DNA of 5,439 nucleotides, taken from positions 1 to 5,439 of the forward strand of contig NHCU01000047.1 of assembly GCA_002167365.1 (NCBI GenBank), in the 5' to 3' direction. A model generated the notes under the pieces. It had not been told where the DNA came from and ran no database searches. It saw nothing but the letters and a program-made list of their open reading frames with translations. Shown in pieces: positions 1 to 5,439 of this stretch. The position numbers were made by a program, and so were the translations under genes. The stretch's first letter is position 1, and the number at the start of each line of letters is the position of its first letter. Origin of the DNA: Betaproteobacteria bacterium TMED41 (lineage in GTDB: Bacteria > Pseudomonadota > Gammaproteobacteria > Burkholderiales > Burkholderiaceae_A).

Positions 1-1224
1 AAAAATAAAATTAATAAATTATTTTTTTTTGAAATAGAGGATAAATTTTTTGAAAAAAGATTAACAAATTTTCTTCAAAAGAATAATTTAGATTTTTCGG
101 TAATTCAATCACCTATGTTCTTATCAACTCGTCAGGATTATAAAAAATTTTCTCAGGACAAAAATGTTCTCTTAATGAAAAATTATTATCAGTTACAAAG
201 AAAAAAATTAAAATTTTTAATGGAAGATGGGAAACCTTTTGGTGGCAAATGGTCTTTTGACGAGGAAAATAGAAAGAAATTACCAAAAAAAATTGATGTT
301 CCAGCTCTTCCAAAACCTGATAATTCTAAATACGAGGGGGAATTAAAAAAAGAGATTTTAAAACATTTTAATCATCATCCAGGTAATGTTGATAATCGTT
401 GGATGCCGGTAACTCGAAAAGCAGCACGAGAATGGCTTTCTTCGTTTTTTGAAGAAAGATTATCTAACTTTGGTTTTTATGAGGATGCTGTGAGTTCAGA
501 ACACAATTTTATGTTTCATTCAACTTTAAGTCCGATGTTAAATATCGGATTAATTACTCCTTTGGAGGTTTTGCAAAGCCTCGAAAAATATTTTGAAAAA
601 GTCCCTTTGAACTCTTACGAAGGTTTTTTAAGGCAAATCATTGGTTGGAGAGAATTTATTAGGGGAATATATCAAGAAAAAAGTGACGTTCAAGAAACTA
701 GTAATTTCTTTTCACACACAAGGAAATTAAACTCAAATTGGTATTCTGGTAAAACTAAATTAAAACCTCTTGATGATGCAATCAATTTCACGCTCAAATT
801 TGGGTATTCACATCATATTAATAGATTAATGATAATTGCAAATATTATGAATCTTTCTGGTATTCATCCAAAAGAAATTTACAATTGGTTCATGGAGATG
901 TATGTAGATTCCTCTGATTGGGTCATGGTTCCCAATGTTTATGGAATGGCTACTTTTGCTGATGGAGGAATTATGTCAACCAAGCCTTACATATGCGGGT
1001 CTAATTATATTTTGAAAATGAGTGATTACAAAAAAGGTGATTGGTGTGATACTTTGGACGGGCTTTATTGGAGATTTGTTGATAATAATAAAGTTTTTCT
1101 AGGTAAAAATCCAAGATTATCCTTAATGGTCAATGCACTCAATAAAATTGAAAGTGAAAGAAAAAAAAACATTTTTAAACAGGCGGAACTTTTTATTGAG
1201 AATAATACAGATTCGCAAGGTTAG
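1..1224 (+). CDS. Cryptochrome/photolyase family protein, prokaryotic (6-4)/FeS-BCP type lacking the cluster cysteines (5' partial)
   Basis: The frame is open from base 1, so the start lies outside the window. The ATG at 115 is internal: the codons before it (ending DFSVIQSP) join smoothly to MFLST, a conserved stretch of this family. About 407 residues are visible; family members are about 500, so roughly the first 95 are missing. Seen in order: the end of the N-terminal alpha/beta antenna domain with a GGKWSFD motif (bases 241-261), then the helical FAD domain with RQIIGWREFIRG (bases 631-666), HHINR (811-825), a WF...DW helix (886-921) and ADGG (960-971). These are hallmarks of the FeS-BCP group, whose characterised members repair UV (6-4) photoproducts in DNA with FAD and light. 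The HHxxR catalytic motif is intact. The four Fe-S cysteine positions of Agrobacterium PhrB appear to be Pro (766-768), Lys (1030-1032), Asp (1039-1041) and at best one nearby Cys (1045-1047), so a canonical cluster is not expected. The family assignment is firm. Whether it repairs DNA or signals as a cryptochrome is open. Confidence 0.93.
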   Translation, partial: KNKINKLFFFEIEDKFFEKRLTNFLQKNNLDFSVIQSPMFLSTRQDYKKFSQDKNVLLMKNYYQLQRKKLKFLMEDGKPFGGKWSFDEENRKKLPKKIDVPALPKPDNSKYEGELKKEILKHFNHHPGNVDNRWMPVTRKAAREWLSSFFEERLSNFGFYEDAVSSEHNFMFHSTLSPMLNIGLITPLEVLQSLEKYFEKVPLNSYEGFLRQIIGWREFIRGIYQEKSDVQETSNFFSHTRKLNSNWYSGKTKLKPLDDAINFTLKFGYSHHINRLMIIANIMNLSGIHPKEIYNWFMEMYVDSSDWVMVPNVYGMATFADGGIMSTKPYICGSNYILKMSDYKKGDWCDTLDGLYWRFVDNNKVFLGKNPRLSLMVNALNKIESERKKNIFKQAELFIENNTDSQG

Positions 1225-1234
1225 TTCGTTTTTT

Positions 1235-1252
1235 TAATAAATAGATTTATTA
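1235..1252. repeat. Perfect AT-only inverted repeat downstream of the photolyase
   Basis: TAATAAAT and ATTTATTA are perfect 8-base complementary arms around AG, starting 11 bases after the photolyase stop. The run of seven T lies before the repeat on the + strand (1229-1235), not after it, and the stem has no G:C pair. It is therefore a poor intrinsic terminator in either direction. It may be a weak 3'-end processing or protein-binding site, or chance in AT-rich DNA. Confidence 0.4.
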
Positions 1253-1278
1253 CACATGTTAACTTTTAAGAATATAAA
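1251..1278 (+). promoter_or_regulatory. Possible sigma-70-like promoter before the six-helix membrane protein
   Basis: TATAAA at 1273-1278 resembles a -10 box. TACACA at 1251-1256, 16 bases upstream, matches four of six positions of a -35 box. Initiation near base 1285 would leave a leader of about 50 bases before the TTG at 1334. In AT-rich DNA such matches arise easily by chance, and the downstream gene could instead be read through from the photolyase. Confidence 0.2.
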
Positions 1279-1333
1279 TGAATGAATAAGACGAACAAGA
1301 AAATTCATAATATTCTCAGAAATATGGAATATT

Positions 1334-1903
1334 TTGGTTATCAACTTTAAAAGATTTTTAGCATTTAAATTTTTTAATTCAATGTTCACTGGCTTATCAC
1401 TTGGAACAGTATTTATCATCTATTCCCCTTTAGACCCCTCTATATATTCGGTAGGAGGTATTTCACTTGCACTTGCTACAATGGTAATTGCTACCCAATA
1501 CAATAGATTAATAAAAATTGAGTTTTTTTATTTAATCTCTCTTTTTGTGGAAATTGTAATTTTGATTATTGTTTTGGCGGTATTAATTTTTTCACTAAAC
1601 CCATTAATTGCTGCTTTTGTATATATTAGTTACCAGGTTACATTTTTTTTTGGTTCTTACTTGGTTCGCTGCGAAACTCTTTTGTTGGGTTCTAAAGAAA
1701 TTCTATCCAAGGTGGATATTTTTAAACAACTAGGTTACTTGTCAGGTTTGGCAATATCATTTGTTGCATACAAATATTTTGAAAATTATCTTTTGGTAAC
1801 TGGTAATAGCCAACAAGTTTATATGATGCATTATGGTTTGTTAGTCAATGAATTAATTGTTATTTTCATTTTATATTTCTCATTCGATAGAAAATTAAAC
1901 TAA
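1334..1903 (+). CDS. Six-helix integral membrane protein, half-MFS-like, function unknown
   Basis: The predicted 189-residue inner-membrane protein has about six hydrophobic helices. In order these are around FNSMFTGLSLGTVFIIY, the YSVGGISLALATMVIA stretch, FFYLISLFVEIVILIIVLAVLIF, AAFVYISYQVTFFFGSYL, LGYLSGLAISFVAYKYF and LLVNELIVIFILYFSF. Between helices 4 and 5 lies a short charged loop. This is about half the length and helix count of a major facilitator transporter. The N-terminal FxFFNSxFxGLS-type helix recalls small MFS-like hypothetical proteins, but I cannot name a family or substrate. The start is uncertain: TTG at 1334 has only a weak GGA at 1326-1328, and the next in-frame ATG is at 1382, inside the first helix. 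The frame is open back to 1286, and an ATG reading frame in another phase (1282-1350) overlaps the TTG. The gene follows the photolyase on the same strand after 109 bases, and its stop is 4 bases from the stop of the converging methyltransferase. Confidence 0.75.
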   Translation: MVINFKRFLAFKFFNSMFTGLSLGTVFIIYSPLDPSIYSVGGISLALATMVIATQYNRLIKIEFFYLISLFVEIVILIIVLAVLIFSLNPLIAAFVYISYQVTFFFGSYLVRCETLLLGSKEILSKVDIFKQLGYLSGLAISFVAYKYFENYLLVTGNSQQVYMMHYGLLVNELIVIFILYFSFDRKLN

Positions 1904-1907
1904 TATT

Positions 1908-2717
1908 TTACTTGTTAAGTTTTAGAAGAGTAAATCCATCTCTCAATGGGAGCATTACCGCATGAAATTTTGGATTTCTTGCGATATTCAAATTAAACTT
2001 TCTCATAATTTTGCTAGAATCATTTGTATTCTCAAGCTTTGAAAAAACTTTTCCTTGCAAAAAAGTATTATCAATACATACTAGTGAATTTTTATTTATA
2101 AGCGAATTTTTGATAAGTATTTCTAAATACTCAGGGTACTGACTTTTAGTAGCATCAATGAATACTAAATCAAATATAATATCCTTACAGGTCAATTTTT
2201 TTAAAGTTTCTAATGCTGGCCCGTTTTTTATTTTTATTCGATTTTCTTGAATTTTTTTAAAGATTTTTTGAGCAAATTTTATTGCGTAAGGGTTGTGCTC
2301 GCATGCATATATTTCACCTCCTTTTGGTAAGCTTTCAGCCATTGCTAAGGCAGAATATCCACTAAACATCCCAAGTTCTAGAATTTTTTTTGCCTTAGTT
2401 ATTGTTACAAGCATTTTTAAAAACTGTCCTTCAACGTGACCACAAAGCATTTGACTTCCTAAAAATCCTGAAGATTTCTTTTTTTCAAGTGCCAAGTCCC
2501 AATCGTGCTCAAAAGTCAGTCGTGAAAGATTTGATAGATTTTCTGATTCAGGCGAAGTGCTTTCCTCCAAATGATTCTCAACACCATCGGCAAGCGAAAT
2601 ACACCCATATAGTTGGTAGAGAAGACTCTTGTCTATTGGCACCTTCTCTAACTCAGAGTAAATTCTTTTTAACCTTTCAGAAATAATTCCGTACGGACTG
2701 TAAGTTTTTTGGCTCAT
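1908..2717 (-). CDS. SAM-dependent O-methyltransferase, CCoAOMT-like (O-methyltransferase family 3)
   Basis: The 269-residue cytoplasmic enzyme transfers methyl from S-adenosylmethionine to a hydroxyl, probably in a metal-assisted way. The glycine-rich SAM motif ILELGMFSGYSALAMAE spans residues 112-128, with an acidic ribose-binding E140. FIDATKSQYPEYLE (about 187-199) is the metal/substrate loop. IDNTFLQGKV (215-224) supplies the Asp-Asn metal ligands D216 and N217. The C-terminal HAVMLPLRDGFTL strand (252-264) is typical. The usual FIDADK loop reads FIDATK here, so the second Asp is Thr190. The protein is longer than minimal family members because of an N-terminal cap of about 80 residues with LADGVENHLEESTSPES and EHDWDLA segments. 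A similar cap is known to me from larger members, including mycosporine/gadusol-pathway types. No partner of such a pathway is in the window, so the substrate is unknown. The ATG start at 2717 is backed by a purine-rich ribosome site. The gene is divergent from the ABC exporter and convergent with the membrane-protein gene. Confidence 0.95.
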   Translation of the reverse strand: MSQKTYSPYGIISERLKRIYSELEKVPIDKSLLYQLYGCISLADGVENHLEESTSPESENLSNLSRLTFEHDWDLALEKKKSSGFLGSQMLCGHVEGQFLKMLVTITKAKKILELGMFSGYSALAMAESLPKGGEIYACEHNPYAIKFAQKIFKKIQENRIKIKNGPALETLKKLTCKDIIFDLVFIDATKSQYPEYLEILIKNSLINKNSLVCIDNTFLQGKVFSKLENTNDSSKIMRKFNLNIARNPKFHAVMLPLRDGFTLLKLNK

Positions 2718-2720
2718 TTG

Positions 2721-2728
2721 CCCTCTCT
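2721..2728 (-). promoter_or_regulatory. Ribosome binding site of the O-methyltransferase
   Basis: Read on the minus strand the site is AGAGAGGG followed by CAA and the ATG. The GAGAGG core sits 4 bases from the start codon and supports ATG at 2717 as the real start. Confidence 0.65.
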
Positions 2729-2798
2729 TGATGTAAATAAACGCAAAGCAAGGTAAGTTTGATTTAAAGTTGAATAACTATTTTAGTCTATAAACCTT

Positions 2799-2802
2799 AG
2801 GA
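2799..2802 (+). promoter_or_regulatory. Ribosome binding site deciding the TTG start of the ABC exporter
   Basis: AGGA lies 7 bases before TTG at 2810, a normal Shine-Dalgarno spacing. It is the main reason for choosing this non-ATG start. The residues encoded directly after it (FKLFESLIN) fit the N-terminus of related exporters. Confidence 0.6.
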
Positions 2803-2809
2803 AAAAATA

Positions 2810-4648
2810 TTGTTTAAGTTGTTTGAATCATTAATTAATTCGTATCCATCAAGTCAACCAATAGTTCCCCCTAATAATTTTTTCAAATTTGCTTGGGTTA
2901 TGAGTGATGGTTGTCGTTGGCAATTTTTTTTACTTACTTTCTCTACTGGTTTGATTGGTGTTTTTGAAGCACTTTTATTTGCAATGTTAGGAGATATAAC
3001 CGACTGGTTGACCGGATCTTCAACTCGAGTAATTTGGTCAAGCCACTCTAACATTTTTTTTGTTGTAATTATTTTTTTATTGTCCAGTATCCCTTTAGTT
3101 GTTTTGGCTGATGTTCTTAAATATCAGACTATTTTTGGCAATTTTCCAATGCGAATACGTTGGAATTTGCACAGGCTTATGCTCGGTCAAAGCATGGATT
3201 TTTTTAACGATGAATTTGCAGGAAGAATTTCAGCCAAAGTGATGCAAACGGCCTTATCTCTTAGAAGTGTTTTTATAATACTCGGGGATATATTGGTGTT
3301 CATAACTATTTATTTTTTAACAATGGTTCTTGTTCTTGGAACTTTTAGCATTTTTATGCTCATACCTTTTGCAAGTTGGTTGATCCTTTATATTTTCTTA
3401 CTTAAATATTTTATTCCACGAATAAGTTTCGTTTCAAAAAAACGCGCTGATGCAATTAGCTTGTTGTCAGGTAGAGTCACGGATTCATATACAAATATTT
3501 CAACTATTAAGTTATTTTCTTATTCGGATAGAGAAGCTGAATATTCAAGAGAATCTATGGAGGAATGTACAAGTTATATAAATCCATCAAACCGGCTAAC
3601 TAGCTTACTGGAAATGTCTAACCATGCATTAAGTGTTCTTCTGATTATTATGACTGGAGCTACTGTTTTATGGCTCTGGTCTAAAGGAAATGTTGGAGTA
3701 GGAGCCGTAGCAGCGTCTTTCGCCATGTCATTCAGATTAATGGGTCTTTCTCATTGGGTTATGTATGAGATGGCCGCATTGTTTGAGCATGTTGGTACTG
3801 TAAGGGACGGTATTAAAATGTTTTCAAAAAGGTGTTCTGTTAAGGATATTGGTGGAGCAAAAAATATAAAAGTCATGAATGGGAATGTTGACATTCGCTC
3901 AATTACATTTTCTTATGATAAGAAAAATAACGTCATAGAAAATTTAAATTTAAATATTAAAGCTGGACAAAGAGTAGGTTTAGTCGGTCAGTCAGGTGGA
4001 GGAAAAAGTACCTTAGTCAATTTATTGTTACGTTTCTTCGACCTAGATAATGGCTCTATCCTATTGGATAAACAGGATATTTCTAAAGTTACACAGTCAT
4101 CTGTTAGAAAAAATATCGCAATGGTTGCACAAGACACTTCACTGCTTCATCGCTCAGTAAGAGATAACCTTAAATACGGTCGTCCAAGTTCCTCAGACGT
4201 TGAAATGTATGCGGCTACAAAGATGGCACAAGCACATGACTTTATTTTAAAACTTAATGATTCAAGAGGGAGAAGTGGTTATGATGCCCACGTTGGTGAA
4301 AGAGGTGTTAAATTAAGTGGTGGCCAACGACAAAGAATTGCAATTGCCAGAGTAATTTTAAAAAACTCGCCAATTTTAATTTTAGATGAGGCAACAAGTG
4401 CGCTTGATAGCGAGATTGAGTCCGCAATACAGGAGAGTTTAAAAACCTTGATGAAAGGAAAAACAGTCATTGCAATTGCACATCGTTTGAGTACTATTGC
4501 ACAGCTTGATCGTCTGATTGTTATTGATAAAGGAAAAATAATAGAGGATGGAACGCACAAAGAATTACTAAAAAAAGATGGCCTGTATTCAAGGTTATGG
4601 AAATTACAAAGTGGTGGTTTCTTGGGAACCTCGTTACACAAAAATTAA
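2810..4648 (+). CDS. ABC transporter half-exporter, fused transmembrane and ATP-binding domains
   Basis: The 612-residue inner-membrane protein should act as a homodimer (or with a partner) to drive export with ATP. About six helices fall near residues 37-62, 81-104, 152-172, 174-200, 272-292 and 296-318, the type I exporter layout. The motif NDEFAGRISAKVMQTAL (133-149) is a conserved coupling region of this exporter group. The ATPase domain begins near residue 358 and is complete: A-loop Y369, Walker A GQSGGGKST (393-401) with K399, Q-loop Q441, signature LSGGQ (502-506), Walker B ILILDE (522-527) with catalytic E527, and H-loop H558. There is no N-terminal peptidase domain, so it is not a bacteriocin processing exporter. 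Length and motifs are those of an intact, active MsbA/multidrug-like protein. The substrate cannot be read from sequence; lipid, peptide, small molecule and drug are all possible. It starts with TTG behind an AGGA site. It is divergent from the O-methyltransferase, and its stop is 20 bases from the stop of the convergent lipoprotein gene. Confidence 0.97.
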   Translation: MFKLFESLINSYPSSQPIVPPNNFFKFAWVMSDGCRWQFFLLTFSTGLIGVFEALLFAMLGDITDWLTGSSTRVIWSSHSNIFFVVIIFLLSSIPLVVLADVLKYQTIFGNFPMRIRWNLHRLMLGQSMDFFNDEFAGRISAKVMQTALSLRSVFIILGDILVFITIYFLTMVLVLGTFSIFMLIPFASWLILYIFLLKYFIPRISFVSKKRADAISLLSGRVTDSYTNISTIKLFSYSDREAEYSRESMEECTSYINPSNRLTSLLEMSNHALSVLLIIMTGATVLWLWSKGNVGVGAVAASFAMSFRLMGLSHWVMYEMAALFEHVGTVRDGIKMFSKRCSVKDIGGAKNIKVMNGNVDIRSITFSYDKKNNVIENLNLNIKAGQRVGLVGQSGGGKSTLVNLLLRFFDLDNGSILLDKQDISKVTQSSVRKNIAMVAQDTSLLHRSVRDNLKYGRPSSSDVEMYAATKMAQAHDFILKLNDSRGRSGYDAHVGERGVKLSGGQRQRIAIARVILKNSPILILDEATSALDSEIESAIQESLKTLMKGKTVIAIAHRLSTIAQLDRLIVIDKGKIIEDGTHKELLKKDGLYSRLWKLQSGGFLGTSLHKN

Positions 4649-4668
4649 AACATAGGAATTATTGTAAC

Positions 4669-5055
4669 CTACTCTAATATTAAATCTTTTGAAATATTCT
4701 TTTGAATTGTTTTCTTTTCAATGAGTTCACCACCACATCTGGAATTAATATTAAAAGCGTCTATTTCGTCTAAAGCATTGAGTCCAGCGCTGGCAACAAT
4801 TGTAGGTATTATCAACAAGCCACCAGACATAATTACCGCAGTTGGAACTGCTATTATTTTCGCTTTCTTTACATCGCTGTGAAATTCAATGTCGTTAATA
4901 CTTCTTTGACATTCTAGTGAATTAAAAGCTGGAGATGTTACGTCAAGATTGCCCACAACTTTTTGAGATTTAGTAGTACATCCACAAAATAGAATTGAAG
5001 AAAAAAATGGAATACAAATAAACAAAACTTTTTTCTTTTTGAGTGATTGTAGCAT
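4669..5055 (-). CDS. Small putative lipoprotein of unknown function
   Basis: The predicted product has 128 residues. A basic n-region (KKKK at 6-9), a hydrophobic stretch (10-23) and ILFCGC ending at Cys26 look like a lipoprotein signal peptide. The -3 residue is Phe, an imperfect lipobox, so cleavage before Cys26 is likely but not certain. The residue after Cys26 is Thr, not Asp, so sorting to the outer membrane is more likely than retention in the inner membrane if this is a Gram-negative cell. The mature part has a polar segment, a glycine-containing hydrophobic stretch around residues 67-92 (VPTAVIMSGGLLIIPTIV core), then a DEIDAFNINSRCGG segment and a charged tail. C49 and C107 could form a disulfide outside the cytoplasm. 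I do not recognise the family. The ATG at 5055 follows a strong AAGGAG site. PhoH2 lies 57 bases upstream on the same strand, so co-transcription is plausible. Confidence 0.85.
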   Translation of the reverse strand: MLQSLKKKKVLFICIPFFSSILFCGCTTKSQKVVGNLDVTSPAFNSLECQRSINDIEFHSDVKKAKIIAVPTAVIMSGGLLIIPTIVASAGLNALDEIDAFNINSRCGGELIEKKTIQKNISKDLILE

Positions 5056-5064
5056 TTTAGGCCT

Positions 5065-5070
5065 CTCCTT
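5065..5070 (-). promoter_or_regulatory. Ribosome binding site of the lipoprotein gene
   Basis: On the minus strand this is AAGGAG, 9 bases from the ATG, with an overlapping AGAGG 6 bases from it. It is the strongest Shine-Dalgarno match in the window and supports the start at 5055. Confidence 0.7.
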
Positions 5071-5112
5071 TTCTATGGAAAATAAGCAACAATCAATCCA
5101 AGATTTTCTAAG

Positions 5113-5439
5113 TTACAACATTTCACTAGCAAAGTCTGCAAGTCTAGATCTTTCACCACGTTGTAAGGTTATATGGCCACCGTGTCGCCAGCATTTAAAT
5201 CTGTCCACCACATATGTTAACCCTGATGATGACTCTGTTAAATAAGGTGAATCTATCTGAGCAATGTTACCCAAACAGATAACTTTCGTACCTGGCCCAG
5301 CTCTTGTAATAAGAGCTTTCATCTCTTTGGGAGTCAGATTTTGCGCTTCATCAATGATTAAAAATTTATTGATAAAAGTTCTACCTCTCATAAAACTCAA
5401 GGATTTAATTTTTATTCTGCTTTTAATAAGATCCATTGT
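5113..5439 (-). CDS. PhoH2-type (PIN-PhoH, YlaK-like) ATPase, C-terminal part (5' partial)
   Basis: 108 residues are visible. The frame runs off the right edge, and the ATG at 5436 is internal because the conserved domain continues upstream. Seen: SFMRGRTF just before the Walker B strand FLIIDEAQNLTPKEMK, then TRAGPGTKVICLGNIAQID, SSGLTYVVDRF and the terminal RGERSRLADFASEML. These are signatures of the PhoH2/COG1875 group, P-loop ATPases that normally carry an N-terminal PIN ribonuclease domain. Characterised PhoH2 proteins unwind and cleave RNA in an ATP-dependent way. The Walker A motif and any PIN domain lie outside the window and cannot be confirmed. The closing ADFASE-type sequence and stop are where the family usually ends, so the C-terminus is complete. 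The probable second gene of the transcript is the lipoprotein, 57 bases downstream, with no terminator hairpin visible between them. Confidence 0.95.
   Translation of the reverse strand, partial: TMDLIKSRIKIKSLSFMRGRTFINKFLIIDEAQNLTPKEMKALITRAGPGTKVICLGNIAQIDSPYLTESSSGLTYVVDRFKCWRHGGHITLQRGERSRLADFASEML

Larger units (their letters stand above)
2718..2809. promoter_or_regulatory. Divergent intergenic region between methyltransferase and ABC exporter
   Basis: These 92 bases separate two genes read outward, so both 5' regions, and probably both promoters, should lie here. TTGAAT (2770-2775) and TATAAA (2789-2794) stand out on the + strand, but only 13 bases separate them. A start driven from that -10 would leave almost no leader before the ribosome site. 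I therefore do not assign defined promoter boxes. No clear operator palindrome or riboswitch-like structure is visible. Confidence 0.45.

Noticed and set aside
115..117. ATG as the start of the photolyase gene
   Set aside because: The frame stays open to base 1 and the upstream codons continue conserved family sequence, so this Met is internal.
113..313. Minus-strand reading frame of 66 residues inside the photolyase
   Set aside because: It is the complement of a conserved photolyase stretch and has no independent support.
2402..2686. 94-residue plus-strand reading frame opposite the methyltransferase N-terminal half
   Set aside because: It lies fully inside a well-supported gene on the other strand, with no ribosome site and no domain character.
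2770..2794. TTGAAT and TATAAA as a sigma-70 promoter for the ABC exporter
   Set aside because: The spacing is 13 bases rather than 16-18, and the resulting start would fall at the ribosome site, leaving almost no leader.
4279..4641. 120-residue minus-strand reading frame inside the ABC ATPase domain
   Set aside because: It lies opposite the conserved Walker B and signature motifs of an intact gene, and its sequence looks like no protein domain. It is a shadow frame.
4633..4668. GTTACA/TGTAAC arms flanking the stop of the ABC exporter, as a possible bidirectional terminator
   Set aside because: The arms are only 6 bases with a 24-base loop, there are mismatches inside, and no T-run follows in either direction. 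A match of this quality is expected by chance in AT-rich DNA.
5039..5245. Plus-strand reading frame of 68 residues over the lipoprotein start and PhoH2 end
   Set aside because: It covers the ribosome site and start of one real gene and the conserved C-terminus of another, both on the minus strand.

Overview
The window is AT-rich, with G+C roughly one third by eye, and densely coding. It reads like a piece of a small, low-GC bacterial chromosome. The PhoH2 C-terminus and the ABC exporter resemble proteobacterial (gamma/beta) versions more than other groups. With the short spacers and AT bias, a streamlined, possibly marine, proteobacterium is my best guess. This is an inference from remembered family features, not from a search, and there are no rRNA or ribosomal-protein genes to fix it.

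Layout from left to right: (1) bases 1-1224 (+) hold most of a cryptochrome/photolyase of the prokaryotic (6-4)/FeS-BCP family, cut at its 5' end by the window edge. (2) Bases 1334-1903 (+) encode a small six-helix membrane protein that looks like half of a major-facilitator-type transporter, with an uncertain start. (3) Bases 1908-2717 (-) encode a class-I, CCoAOMT-like O-methyltransferase that converges on gene 2 with only 4 bases between the stops. (4) A 92-base divergent spacer leads to (5) bases 2810-4648 (+), a full-length ABC half-exporter (membrane domain plus ATPase) starting with TTG. (6) Bases 4669-5055 (-) encode a small lipoprotein that converges on the ABC gene. (7) Bases 5113-5439 (-) hold the C-terminal part of a PhoH2-type (PIN-PhoH, YlaK-like) ATPase that runs off the right edge and probably shares a transcript with the lipoprotein.

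There is no rRNA, tRNA, CRISPR array, insertion sequence, prophage gene or convincing intrinsic terminator. No spacer is longer than about 110 bases. No multi-gene system can be demonstrated. The most informative observation is that the photolyase keeps the HHxxR active-site motif and most aromatic electron-transfer positions of its family, but lacks the cysteines that hold the family's [4Fe-4S] cluster. A weaker idea is that the photolyase, an O-methyltransferase whose N-terminal cap recalls mycosporine/gadusol-type enzymes, and the exporter form a light/UV-related neighbourhood. Nothing in the window proves this.
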